Source of the DNA: Bordetella genomosp. 4
GTDB taxonomy: Bacteria > Pseudomonadota > Gammaproteobacteria > Burkholderiales > Burkholderiaceae_B
DNA length: 64,000 nt
NCBI RefSeq assembly: GCF_002261185.1
Contig: NZ_NEVQ01000003.1
Coordinates: forward strand, 372,001 to 436,000
Reading direction: 5' to 3'
Shown here one piece after another: positions 42,990 to 51,322 of this stretch. The notes below the pieces were generated by a model. It did no database searches and was not told the DNA's origin. It saw nothing but the letters and a program-made list of their open reading frames with translations. How positions within the stretch are numbered: the stretch's first letter is position 1; each line of letters begins with the position of its first letter. The position numbers were made by a program, and so were the translations under genes.

Positions 42990-43904
42990 TTATCCCGCCG
43001 ACTGCGAGGCGGTATTGTCGGCAGCTGCAGCTGGATAGGCCTTGCCCGCGTCGCGAATAAAGTCCCGCACAGCGGTCTCGTAAACTGCACCGCTGCGGAT
43101 CGCGCCGGAATGCGAGGCACCCTCGATTTTGATGACGCGTTTGAGATTTTCCGGGACTTTGACGGCTGCTGCGAAAAGTTCATCGCTCATGGTGTGCGGC
43201 ACGACGCGGTCTGCCGTGCCGTGTAAAAACAGCATAGGCGTGTTTAACGTTGCCAGCTTTTCCACGGACGCAAAGGGCTGCGTCACCAACAGACTCGCAC
43301 CGGGAAGCTTGCCCCATTTCAACGTACCCAGCATGGCGGCAATGCTGGTAAAACTGGATTCGACGATCAACCCCGCAAAGGCAGGCATATCGGGACGCGA
43401 CGCCAGATCGATCGCAATTGCGCCGCCCAGGCTATGGCCGTAGACAAATCGCTTGGCGGGATCGGGTTGGCGGCGAGCGAGTTCGTGTAACGCTGCAGAG
43501 GCGTCCTCGAATGCGGAGTCTTCCGATGGCAATCGCGGTGTCGATTGGCCAAAGCCGCGGTAGTCGATGGCCAGCACCGAATAGCCCATGCGAGTCCAGC
43601 CGGACATGCGAAAGGCGCTACCGTTCAGATTCCAGCGCGCGCCGTGCAGATAGAGCACGGTCGGGGCCGACGTGTTCGGATGTTGCCAATACCAGGCATG
43701 GACCTTGTCGCCGTCTTCCAGCGTCAGATCAAAAACCTTCGTGCCGGTCGGCGGCTCGCTCCACCAACGCTGCGGTTCGGGCTCGGGAGAAAAAATCGCT
43801 TGCCGTTGCCAGGCATCGAGTTGCGTGCAGCCGACCACGCTGGCACAAGCCAGCAGACCGACGACGATAAGGCGCCGTAAAGAGAATCGCGGCAGCAAAG
43901 ACAT
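42990..43904 (-). CDS. Alpha/beta-hydrolase lipoprotein
   Basis: A 304-aa serine hydrolase. ATG 43904 gives an N-terminal signal ending in the lipobox-like SVVGC, so it is likely a lipoprotein anchored in the envelope. The core has YLHGARWNLNG (oxyanion region), nucleophile elbow GHSLGG, a late Asp in FLHGTADRVVPH and a His in EGASHSGAI. It resembles the BEM46/YfhR-like family of membrane-associated peptidase/hydrolases. A GTG at 43961 extends the frame without benefit. It is convergent with the LacI gene at only 13 bp. Natural substrate unknown. Confidence 0.8.
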   Translation of the reverse strand: MSLLPRFSLRRLIVVGLLACASVVGCTQLDAWQRQAIFSPEPEPQRWWSEPPTGTKVFDLTLEDGDKVHAWYWQHPNTSAPTVLYLHGARWNLNGSAFRMSGWTRMGYSVLAIDYRGFGQSTPRLPSEDSAFEDASAALHELARRQPDPAKRFVYGHSLGGAIAIDLASRPDMPAFAGLIVESSFTSIAAMLGTLKWGKLPGASLLVTQPFASVEKLATLNTPMLFLHGTADRVVPHTMSDELFAAAVKVPENLKRVIKIEGASHSGAIRSGAVYETAVRDFIRDAGKAYPAAAADNTASQSAG

Positions 43905-44062
43905 AAGCAAGGTGGCCACAGTCTCTGCGGCCGAATACGGAATGCGTTGTCGATCATACACTGCGTCGCGTCATCAAGGCGCGAGCCGGTTGCGCAGCGT
44001 AATGGCGATGTATTTGCCGCCGAGGTGACGAGCTAGGGACGACGTCGACGAACGGATCGTTC

Positions 44063-44698
44063 CTAGATCATGTCCTGCACAATGGGATATAGCGATGCGA
44101 CCAGCAACAAGGCCATGCCGATATTGAACATCCGTATCGCGTGCGGGCGGTGCAGAAATTTCTGCAGAGCGGCGCCAAAAGCGACCCAGACGCCCAGGCT
44201 GGGCAGGTTGACCAGGCAGCACACCAGCGCCGCAAGCATCAGGTTCCAGTAAAACCCCGTTTGCGGGGTATACGTGACGATGATGCCCACGGTCATGATC
44301 CATGCTTTCGGATTGACCCATTGGAACAGTGCGGCCTGCAGAAAGCTGAAGGGCCGGCTGCGCTGCTCACCGCTTTCGAGGGGGCCGGATTGGGCAATTT
44401 TCCAGGCCAGGTAAAGCAGATAGGCAGCGCCCACGTATTTCAGCACGGTATAGAGCCACGGGAACTGATGAAAGACGGTATCCAGTCCGAGTCCGACCAG
44501 GATCAGCATGAGCGTGAACCCCAGGTTCACCCCTAGCATGTGGGGAATCGTGCGGCGAAAGCCAAAGTTCAGGCCCGATGAGGCCAGCATGATGTTGTTC
44601 GGCCCGGGCGTGATGGAGGTGACCAGAGCGAATAGCGATAGCGGGCCCAGCAAGAGCCAGAGTTGTTCGCTGGAGGGCATGGCGGTGGCGAGAGACAT
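44063..44698 (-). CDS. LysE/RhtB-family amino-acid exporter
   Basis: A 211-aa inner-membrane exporter. The family signature ALVTSITPGPNNIMLASSG is at the N-terminus; FLQAALFQWVNPKAWIMTVG is the conserved loop after helix 3. Six transmembrane segments fit. Members export Lys, Thr, homoserine lactone or other amino acids. It is a single gene; its upstream region contains hexamer and heptamer repeats (44713-44781), which may affect promoter spacing. The substrate cannot be assigned. Confidence 0.88.
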   Translation of the reverse strand: MSLATAMPSSEQLWLLLGPLSLFALVTSITPGPNNIMLASSGLNFGFRRTIPHMLGVNLGFTLMLILVGLGLDTVFHQFPWLYTVLKYVGAAYLLYLAWKIAQSGPLESGEQRSRPFSFLQAALFQWVNPKAWIMTVGIIVTYTPQTGFYWNLMLAALVCCLVNLPSLGVWVAFGAALQKFLHRPHAIRMFNIGMALLLVASLYPIVQDMI

Positions 44699-44712
44699 GA
44701 TGGATCGAGGCC

Positions 44713-44730
44713 AATGACAATGACAATGAC
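44713..44730. repeat. Three AATGAC hexamers
   Basis: Three perfect tandem AATGAC units begin 15 bp before the LysE gene start and lie next to the heptamer array. Two short-unit arrays side by side suggest a slippage-prone stretch. Confidence 0.85.
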
Positions 44731-44734
44731 TGAG

Positions 44735-44781
44735 TGCTAGGTGCTAGGTGCTAGGTGCTAGGTGCTAGGTGCTAGGTGCTA
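44735..44781. repeat. Heptanucleotide tandem repeat (TGCTAGG)
   Basis: Six full TGCTAGG units and a partial TGCTA run without error between the LysE start (44698) and the EamA gene. The last unit supplies the EamA stop codon (TAG on the minus strand at 44779-44781). A unit of seven is not a multiple of three, so inside a gene a copy-number change would shift the frame; here it would alter promoter spacing of the LysE gene or leave EamA's end unchanged. Confidence 0.95.
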
Positions 44782-45702
44782 AGCTGCTTTTTTCACGATA
44801 GCGCGGCGGCCGCCTGCGATGATGGCAATGACAGCCAGCGCAAACACAAAAGTCATCGGCTCAACCGGCTCATGAAACAACCACGCAGCGGCCAATACGG
44901 TCAAAAAGGGCTGCAACAGTTGTACCTGCCCGACGCGCGCGATACCGCCAATCGCCAAGCCGCGATACCACGCGAAAAACCCCAGGAACATCGACCCGAA
45001 CGCCAGATAGGCAAATGCGCCGAGGACGCCTATGTCGGGCCAGCCGCTGGTCGTGACCAGATCCACGCCCATCCAGATGACGGGAACGGCCAGGACAGGT
45101 GCGCTGATGACCAGCGCCCAACAAATCGTCCGTGCGCCGCCGAGGGTGCGCGAGGCCCGGGCGCCTTCGGCGTACCCCATGCCGCCGAGGATGACGGCCA
45201 CCAATAGCCACAGATCACCCGTCTGCAGGCTGCCATGGCCTTGGCGCAACGCATAAGTCATGACCAGAATAGCTCCCGCGCCGGCCCAGCCCCAGAATGC
45301 GCCCGACGGGCGTTCGCCGCTGCGCCACGCTGCAAAAATCGCCGTGCAAAGCGGCAGCAATCCATTAAAGACTGCGCCGTGCGAGGACGACACGGTGGCC
45401 ATGGCCAGTGTTGAGGTCAGTGGCCACCCGACGACAATGCCCAGGGCGGCCAGAACCACTCCGCGCCACTCGTCGCGATTCGGCAGCCGGCTACGGCCCA
45501 GCCACAGCAGCAGGGCGGCCGGTACAGCCGCCACCAGCGCGCGCCCCAGGCCGATCAACAGTGGCGACATCTCAGCCACGGCAATCCGCGTCATGGGCAG
45601 GGTGAGAGAAAACACCAATACCCCGATCAGGCCGTAGCTATAACCCTCCCAGAGTGGCGAAGCGGCAGGGGCGGGCACAGCATAAGTGGTCGGGCGCGAC
45701 AT
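44779..45702 (-). CDS. EamA-domain drug/metabolite transporter
   Basis: A 307-aa DMT-superfamily carrier with two EamA repeats and about ten transmembrane helices (GYSYGLIGVLVFSLTLPMTR at the N-terminus; FAYLAFGSMFLGFFAWYRGL and GQVQLLQPFLTVLAAAWLF in the second repeat). Members export amino acids or other metabolites. It is divergent from a MocR-type regulator with 114 bp between, a frequent pairing in which the regulator controls the carrier. Its stop codon lies inside the heptamer repeat. Confidence 0.88.
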   Translation of the reverse strand: MSRPTTYAVPAPAASPLWEGYSYGLIGVLVFSLTLPMTRIAVAEMSPLLIGLGRALVAAVPAALLLWLGRSRLPNRDEWRGVVLAALGIVVGWPLTSTLAMATVSSSHGAVFNGLLPLCTAIFAAWRSGERPSGAFWGWAGAGAILVMTYALRQGHGSLQTGDLWLLVAVILGGMGYAEGARASRTLGGARTICWALVISAPVLAVPVIWMGVDLVTTSGWPDIGVLGAFAYLAFGSMFLGFFAWYRGLAIGGIARVGQVQLLQPFLTVLAAAWLFHEPVEPMTFVFALAVIAIIAGGRRAIVKKAA

Positions 45703-45758
45703 GATTTCGGCAGGCGTAGGTGAACGTTGTGATTTCCCACACTCTACGCAAATAAAGC

Positions 45759-45769
45759 GGTACAGTACC
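45759..45769. promoter_or_regulatory. Palindrome GGTACAGTACC between EamA and MocR genes
   Basis: A perfect 11-bp palindrome sits midway between the divergent starts, followed by CTATAC as a possible -10 for the MocR gene. MocR-type proteins often bind such sites; the assignment is by position. Confidence 0.4.
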
Positions 45770-45816
45770 TATACACTTTTTCAGTTCACTTTGATGTCTG
45801 GCCTGGTAAAACAACC

Positions 45817-47256
45817 ATGACAGTTGAAATATCTCCCCCTACGTCCAACTGGCGGCCGGTGCGTCAGGCCGATGCCACGCTGGTGGCCCAGTTGGCCGAC
45901 GACGTTGCACGCCGTATCGATGACCAAGGTCTGCGTCCGGGAACCCGGCTGCCGTCCATTCGTACGATGGCCGAGCAGACTGGCGTCAGCCGATTCACGG
46001 TCGTCGAGGCCTACGATCGCCTGGTCGCGCGCGGTCTGGTGCAGTCGCGCCGTGGGGCAGGCTTTTTTGTGCGCGCGCGTCGCGAGCCGCTGAGCGCCGA
46101 GCAGGCTGCCAAGCCAGATTCCTTGGCGCCGCCGGCCCGCATTGATGTGACGTGGTTGCTGCGGAGCATGTTTCGCGAGCCCACGACCTCGTCCATGCCC
46201 GGGGGCGCGGGTCTTTTGCCGGCGGATTGGCTGGATCCGGACATGGTCTCGGCCGCTGTCCGTGCCGTCGGGCGTTCTGTACGCGGTAATCTGGTGTCCT
46301 ATGGTTCGCCGCAGGGATACGCTCCGCTGCGTCAACAGTTGGCGTCGCGTCTGCAGGCCGAGGGCGTGCCTGCTCATCCCGAACACAATCTGCTGACCAC
46401 CAACGGTGTCACGCATGGCCTGGATCTGGTCGGCCGGCATTTCGTGCAACCAGGCGACGCCGTGCTGGTCGAGGATCCCGCCTGGTTCGTGATTTTTGGG
46501 CGCTTGGCGGCGTTTGGCGCGCGCTTGATCGGGGTGCCCCGAGGGCCGGATGGCCCGGATCTGGAACAACTGGACAGGCTCGCGGCGCTGCATAAGCCGC
46601 GTTTATTCATCACCAATACGACGGTGCACAATCCGACCGGCCATACCCTGTCGGCGGGCGCTGCGTACGATATTTTGCGTTTGGCGGAGCGGCACGATTT
46701 TTGGGTGGTCGAGGACGATACGTACGGGGAATTACATCCCGGCGGCGCCGTCAAGTTGGCATCGTTGGACCGGCTGAACCGCGTCATCCTGGCCGGCGGA
46801 TTCTCCAAGATGCTGGCAGCCAGTTTGCGCGTGGGTTACCTGGCGGCCAATGCCGAGGTGTTGCGCAGACTAGGGGATCTGAAAATGCTGGCAGGCCTGA
46901 CGACGCCTGAATTGGGCGAGCGGGTGGTGCATCGGGTGTTGATCGAGGGCCAGTATCGCCGGCACGTCGAACGGGTGCGCGCGCGCGTCAATGCGGCTCG
47001 TGAACAGTGCCTGGCCCAACTGACGTCGTTGGGAATGACGGTGCCGCACGAGCCGCACGCCGGAATGTTTGTCTGGGCGGATTGCGGCCGTGATGCCGAG
47101 GTGCTGGCCCGCACGGCGGCCGATCGCGGCCTGTTGCTGGCACCCGGCAGTTTGTTTTCGCCTTCTCAGGCGCCCTCGACCATGTTGCGGTTCTCTGTTT
47201 CGATGGTGGACACGCCGGGAATTTGGCCGGCCTTGTCTGCAGTCTTGGCGGCCTAG
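45817..47256 (+). CDS. MocR-type regulator (GntR winged helix fused to PLP aminotransferase fold)
   Basis: A 479-aa two-domain regulator. Residues 20-90 are a GntR winged helix (RPGTRLPSIRTMAEQTGVSR, then RGAGFFVRAR). From about residue 130 a fold-type I aminotransferase domain follows: SYGSPQGYAPLRQQLASRLQ, Asn and Asp at NPTGHTL and VVEDDTYGE, and the PLP Lys331 in AGGFSKMLAASLRVGY. Such proteins use PLP or an amino-acid adduct as effector rather than catalysing transamination. It is divergent from the EamA exporter, its likely target. Related proteins control pyridoxal, taurine or GABA genes, none of which is adjacent. Confidence 0.92.
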   Translation: MTVEISPPTSNWRPVRQADATLVAQLADDVARRIDDQGLRPGTRLPSIRTMAEQTGVSRFTVVEAYDRLVARGLVQSRRGAGFFVRARREPLSAEQAAKPDSLAPPARIDVTWLLRSMFREPTTSSMPGGAGLLPADWLDPDMVSAAVRAVGRSVRGNLVSYGSPQGYAPLRQQLASRLQAEGVPAHPEHNLLTTNGVTHGLDLVGRHFVQPGDAVLVEDPAWFVIFGRLAAFGARLIGVPRGPDGPDLEQLDRLAALHKPRLFITNTTVHNPTGHTLSAGAAYDILRLAERHDFWVVEDDTYGELHPGGAVKLASLDRLNRVILAGGFSKMLAASLRVGYLAANAEVLRRLGDLKMLAGLTTPELGERVVHRVLIEGQYRRHVERVRARVNAAREQCLAQLTSLGMTVPHEPHAGMFVWADCGRDAEVLARTAADRGLLLAPGSLFSPSQAPSTMLRFSVSMVDTPGIWPALSAVLAA

Positions 47257-47332
47257 GTCCGTCCAGACGCCCTATACTGATTGCTTACTGTGACCGTTTT
47301 TTCTTTCTACGTATTTACCCGAGGAAATCTTC

Positions 47333-47680
47333 ATGTCTGACGTCCAAATTCGCCCATTGACTGAGCAGTTCGCGGTGGCCCCGCAGTTGTCGCCTGCAGA
47401 CATGGCGGGAGTGGCTGCCGCGGGTTACAAGAGTGTGATCATCAATCGTCCCGACTATGAGGGCGGCCCCGACCAGCCTACGGCTGCGGATGTTTCCGCT
47501 GCGGCGCGCCAAGCGGGGCTGCAGGTGGAGTACCAGCCCGTGGTCGGCAGTGCGATGACCGCTGATGATGTGGTCCGATTTGCGGAGTTGCTGCGCACGC
47601 TGCCCGGTCCGGTGTTGGCATATTGCCGTACCGGTACGCGTTGCACGAATTTGTTCGTTGCCTCGCAGCAGCTTCCTTGA
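47333..47680 (+). CDS. DUF442/beta-lactamase-hydrolase-like phosphatase domain protein
   Basis: A 115-aa TIGR01244-type protein. The P-loop-like active site reads AYCRTGTRC (Cys and Arg of a cysteine-phosphatase or sulfurtransferase loop). YKSVIINRPDYEGGPDQP is the hallmark N-terminal block. In relatives such as Blh and BigR-operon proteins this domain is tied to persulfide or sulfide handling. Here it stands alone. It follows the MocR gene by 76 bp and precedes a universal stress protein. A 6-bp hairpin (TTGCGG/CCGCAA, 47694-47710) without a T-run lies after it. Confidence 0.82.
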   Translation: MSDVQIRPLTEQFAVAPQLSPADMAGVAAAGYKSVIINRPDYEGGPDQPTAADVSAAARQAGLQVEYQPVVGSAMTADDVVRFAELLRTLPGPVLAYCRTGTRCTNLFVASQQLP

Positions 47681-47771
47681 TCGGCATCAAATATTGCGGA
47701 AAGCCCGCAATGTTGCGGCCGGCGTTTTCCGGTAGCATGGCATTTCCTACTAGCAGACAGGAGCAGGCATT

Positions 47772-48239
47772 ATGTTCAAGAAAGTCTTGATTCCTACCGA
47801 CGGCTCCCCGCTCTCGGCTCAGGCCGCCAATGCGGGTATCTGCTTTGCCCGGTCCGTCGGCGCCGAGGTCGTTGCCCTGCATGTGACACAGCCTTTTGCT
47901 GCCACCATCGGATTTGATGGGATGGCTGCGGCCTACGCTATCACTGACGAAGACTACGAGAAAGCGTCGGCGGAGCAGGCGGAAAAGTATCTGAAGCAGA
48001 TCCTCGCGCGGGCGGAGACGGCCGGCGTCAAGGCCGACTCGCGCGCGGTGTCCAATTTCAATGTGGCCGACGGGATTGTGCAGGCGGCCAGCGAGAATGG
48101 ATGCGATTTGATTTTTATTGGCAGCCACGGGCGTAGCGGGTTGTCGCGCTTGCTGCTGGGCAGCGTGACGGCGAAGGTGTTGTCCTTGGCTACCAGTGCT
48201 GTGCTGGTTTATCGCGTTAAAGAAGAAAAAAAGAAATAG
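47772..48239 (+). CDS. Universal stress protein, UspA family
   Basis: A 155-aa single-domain Usp. The ATP-binding motif G-2x-G-9x-G-S/T is present in GSHGRSGLSRLLLGSVTAK, placing it with ATP-binding (UspFG/MJ0577-type) members. The N-terminal FKKVLIPTDGSPLSAQA is typical. The start follows CAGGAGCAGG. Its role is in stress survival; the exact action is unknown. It is the last gene before the 520-bp non-coding gap that holds structured repeat copy 1. Confidence 0.92.
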   Translation: MFKKVLIPTDGSPLSAQAANAGICFARSVGAEVVALHVTQPFAATIGFDGMAAAYAITDEDYEKASAEQAEKYLKQILARAETAGVKADSRAVSNFNVADGIVQAASENGCDLIFIGSHGRSGLSRLLLGSVTAKVLSLATSAVLVYRVKEEKKK

Positions 48240-48345
48240 CTAGGAGCTCTGTGCCGTTCTCGGGTTGAAAAGTGGCCTCTCTCTTTTGCGGGGGGGGCGG
48301 GTCGACGAGCGGCGAAGGGGCGTTTGTTGCGGCCGGACGGGAGCT

Positions 48346-48523
48346 TTTGCTGGCGAGAGAGAGGCGTTCTTTTGGCGCCGCCGTCCGCCGTGTAAAGGCC
48401 TCATCGGCCCTATCGCACGGACTCGCCCCGTTAGCAGGGGGCTCGGTCCGCTGCGCGGACTGGGATCCGTGCTCTACGGGCCGGTGAGGCCTTTACACGG
48501 CGGACGACGGCTCGCGGTGGGGG
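48346..48523 (+). repeat. Structured intergenic repeat, copy 1
   Basis: Outer stem: 48377-48410 pairs with 48478-48511, 34 bp with one C/A mismatch and one wobble. Core 5' to 3': TATC; helix GCACGGA/TCCGTGC (48415-48421, 48466-48472); CTC; helix GCCCC/GGGGC with loop GTTAGCAG (48425-48442); TCG; helix GTCCGC/GCGGAC with loop TGC (48446-48460); TCTAC. TTGCTGGC precedes the stem at 48347-48354, and TCGCGGTGGGG follows directly. A weak hairpin CTCGCG/CGCGAG with TTTT (48511-48544) comes after. The rest of the gap 48240-48761, before EF-G, shows no gene. It lies 218 bp before the EF-G start and is probably transcribed. Confidence 0.85.
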
Positions 48524-48761
48524 AATGCCATCGTCGCGAGTTTTGCCGGGCTGCTTTGATTTGTCCTGCGGATTTTTGATTTTCAACGGTCTTGTTGGGT
48601 GCGCTCCTCGCTGTGGTTTGGCGCGTCTTGACGCGCCCTTTTGCAAACCTATTGCGAGGATAGGGCTATAGGGGGTGGGCGTTATTTTGTGGGCGTAATA
48701 TGCTTTGAGCGCAGGTCTATGACTGCGCTGCATCACTGGATTGAATTCACCAGGAAAGGCT

Positions 48762-50873
48762 ATGACTCGCAAAACGCGCATCGATCAATATCGCAATATC
48801 GGTATCAGTGCCCATATCGACGCGGGCAAGACGACGACGACTGAGCGCATTCTTTTCTATACCGGGATCACCCATAAATTGGGCGAGGTGCATAACGGCG
48901 CCGCGGTGATGGACTGGATGGAGCAGGAGCAAGAGCGCGGTATTACGATCACGTCGGCGGCGACGACGGCGTTCTGGCGTGGGATGGCGGGGAATTATCC
49001 TGAACACCGCATCAATATCATTGACACCCCGGGACACGTCGATTTCACGATCGAGGTCGAGCGCTCGATGCGCGTGCTGGATGGCGCTTGTATGGTGTAC
49101 GACGCGGTGGGCGGTGTGCAGCCGCAATCCGAGACGGTGTGGCGGCAGGCGAATAAATACGCTGTGCCGCGCATTGCGTTCGTGAACAAGATGGATCGTA
49201 TCGGCGCGGATTTCTTTCGGGTGCAAAAGCAGATCGTCGATCGCCTGAGAGGCGATGCAGTGCCGATTCAGATTCCGGTAGGGGCCGAGGACCATTTCCA
49301 AGGTGTGGTCGATCTGGTCAAGATGAAATCCATCATCTGGGATGACGAGAGTCAGGGTGTGCGGTTCGAGTACCGCGATATTCCGGACGAGCTGCAGGAT
49401 GTGGCGCGCCGATGGCATGACCATATGGTTGAAAAGGCCGCAGAGGCCGACGAGGAACTGCTGGAGAAATATCTGGCAGGCGAGGCCCTGTCCGAGGACG
49501 ATATCAAGCGTGGTTTGCGCAAGCGCACGATCGCCAATGAAATCGTGCCGATGCTGTGCGGCAGCGCGTTTAAGAACAAAGGCGTGCAGGCCATGCTGGA
49601 TGCGGTGATCGATTATCTGCCGTCGCCGGTGGATGTGCCCGCCATCAAGGGGCACGATGAGAAAGACCGCGACATCGAACGCCATCCGGATGACAAGGAG
49701 CCGTTTTCGGCTTTGGCATTCAAGATCATGACGGATCCCTTCGTGGGACAGCTGGTGTTCTTCCGCGTGTATTCCGGGGTGGTTAAGTCCGGCGACTCGG
49801 TGTTGAATCCGCTCAAGGGCAAAAAGGAACGTCTGGGGCGTCTATTGCAGATGCATGCCAACGAACGGCGCGAGATCAGCGAGGTGTATGCAGGCGATAT
49901 CGCCGCCGCGGTGGGAATCAAAGAGGTCACCACGGGCGACACGCTGACTGACCCAGCGCATGTGATCATTCTGGAACGCATGACGTTCCCCGAGCCGGTG
50001 ATTTCTCAGGCGGTGGAGCCTAAGACGAAAGCCGACCAGGAAAAGATGAGCTTGGCGCTCAACCGGTTGGCGCAGGAGGATCCTTCGTTCCGGGTGCGCA
50101 CGGACGAAGAGTCCGGCCAGACGATTATTTCCGGTATGGGTGAGTTGCACCTGGAGATCTTGGTCGACCGCATGAAGCGTGAGTTCGGCGTCGAGGCCAC
50201 GGTGGGCAAGCCGCAGGTGGCGTATCGCGAAACCATACGCAAGACCTGCGACGAGGTCGAGGGCAAGTTCGTGAAGCAATCGGGCGGGCGCGGCCAGTAT
50301 GGTCACGTGGTGCTGAAACTCGAGCCCCAAGAGCCCGGCAAAGGCTATGAGTTCGTCGACGCGATCAAGGGCGGTGTGGTGCCGCGCGAATATATCCCGG
50401 CGGTGGACCGCGGTGTGCGCGAGAGTTTGAATGCCGGGGTGCTGGCGGGCTATCCGGTGGTGGATATCAAGGTCACGTTGGTGTTCGGTTCGTACCACGA
50501 TGTCGACTCCAACGAAAACGCATTCCGGATGGCGGCTTCGATGGCGTTCAAGGAAGGCATGCGGCGCGCCAAGCCGGTGCTGCTGGAACCCATGATGCAG
50601 GTCGAGGTGGAGACGCCAGAGGAGTTCACCGGGCACGTGATGGGCGATCTGTCGTCGCGTCGGGGGATGGTGCAGGGGATGGAGGACATCGCGGGCGGCG
50701 GAGGCAAGCTCGTGCGCGCCGAGGTGCCGCTATCGGAGATGTTTGGCTATTCCACGTCGCTGCGTTCACTGACGCAGGGGCGGGCGACTTATACGATGGA
50801 GTTCAAGCACTATGCCGAGACGCCTAATCAGGTGGCGGAGCAGGTTATTGCTGCGCATGGTGGGGGGCGTTAA
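48762..50873 (+). CDS. fusA: Elongation factor G paralogue
   Basis: A 703-aa EF-G, the GTPase that drives ribosomal translocation and, with RRF, ribosome recycling. G1 is [16 protein letters not shown]3 [20 protein letters not shown] and G4 [13 protein letters not shown]. Domains II-V are complete, including [22 protein letters not shown] 48762 follows AGGAAAGG. No rpsL, rpsG or tuf lies beside it, so it is not the str-operon copy and is probably a second EF-G, as other Bordetella relatives have. Overall sequence remains close to standard EF-G, unlike divergent EF-G2. Structured repeat copies lie on both sides. Symbol given for the family; fusA2 would be the usual name if a str copy exists. 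Confidence 0.93.
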   Translation: MTRKTRIDQYRNIGISAHIDAGKTTTTERILFYTGITHKLGEVHNGAAVMDWMEQEQERGITITSAATTAFWRGMAGNYPEHRINIIDTPGHVDFTIEVERSMRVLDGACMVYDAVGGVQPQSETVWRQANKYAVPRIAFVNKMDRIGADFFRVQKQIVDRLRGDAVPIQIPVGAEDHFQGVVDLVKMKSIIWDDESQGVRFEYRDIPDELQDVARRWHDHMVEKAAEADEELLEKYLAGEALSEDDIKRGLRKRTIANEIVPMLCGSAFKNKGVQAMLDAVIDYLPSPVDVPAIKGHDEKDRDIERHPDDKEPFSALAFKIMTDPFVGQLVFFRVYSGVVKSGDSVLNPLKGKKERLGRLLQMHANERREISEVYAGDIAAAVGIKEVTTGDTLTDPAHVIILERMTFPEPVISQAVEPKTKADQEKMSLALNRLAQEDPSFRVRTDEESGQTIISGMGELHLEILVDRMKREFGVEATVGKPQVAYRETIRKTCDEVEGKFVKQSGGRGQYGHVVLKLEPQEPGKGYEFVDAIKGGVVPREYIPAVDRGVRESLNAGVLAGYPVVDIKVTLVFGSYHDVDSNENAFRMAASMAFKEGMRRAKPVLLEPMMQVEVETPEEFTGHVMGDLSSRRGMVQGMEDIAGGGGKLVRAEVPLSEMFGYSTSLRSLTQGRATYTMEFKHYAETPNQVAEQVIAAHGGGR

Positions 50874-50982
50874 GGGGGGCGGCTTTGTGGTGTGTGGAGG
50901 GAGTTTGCTGACGTAGGGCGCGATGCTGCTGTTGAGCGGGCTGGGCTTTTGCGTACGTGGGGAGCGGTGTTTGGGGGAGGCG

Positions 50983-51157
50983 TTTGCTGGCGTCGAGTGT
51001 CGCTGTCGAGACGTCCCGGCTGGGTGCCAGGAAGGCGCACCGCCCCTATCACAGCGGCTCGGCCCATGAGCAGGGGCCTCGGTCGCCTTCGGCGACTTCC
51101 CGCTGTTCAACGGGGCGGCGCGCCTTCCTGGCACCCAGCCGGGACTCGCAGTCGTGA
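50983..51157 (+). repeat. Structured intergenic repeat, copy 2
   Basis: Outer stem: 51013-51046 pairs with 51112-51145, 34 bp with one A/C mismatch. Core: TATC; helix ACAGCGG/CCGCTGT (51051-51057, 51100-51106); CTC; helix GGCCC/GGGCC with loop ATGAGCAG (51061-51078); TCG; helix GTCGCC/GGCGAC with loop TTC (51082-51096); TTC; TCAAC. TTGCTGGC at 50984-50991 precedes the stem by 21 bases, and TCGCAGTCGTG follows it directly. It lies 110 bp after the EF-G stop, in the same orientation as copy 1. There is no T-run, so it is not a standard terminator. Confidence 0.87.
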
Positions 51158-51168
51158 CTGGCCACGAG

Positions 51169-51234
51169 TAGTACGCGGACGGTTGTAAGGCCAGTCTCGG
51201 GCAGTGGACGGGCGGTTGTTAAGGCTGGCCCCGG
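51169..51234. repeat. Degenerate tandem pair after repeat copy 2
   Basis: Two imperfect units of about 32-34 bp lie head to tail: one with GGACGGTTGTAAGGCCAG and one with GGGCGGTTGTTAAGGCTGG, each ending in a CTCGG/CCCGG-like string. They fill part of the 450-bp non-coding gap 50874-51322 between EF-G and the hydrolase. The remaining bases of that gap show nothing I can assign. Confidence 0.45.
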
Positions 51235-51322
51235 ACGTACTCCGAGGGTTGCATTTTTCGGGGCTGCGCGGAGCGAAAGGCTGCTGCGGCAATCGATCTG
51301 GATCCGCCTCGGGTGGCCGGTG

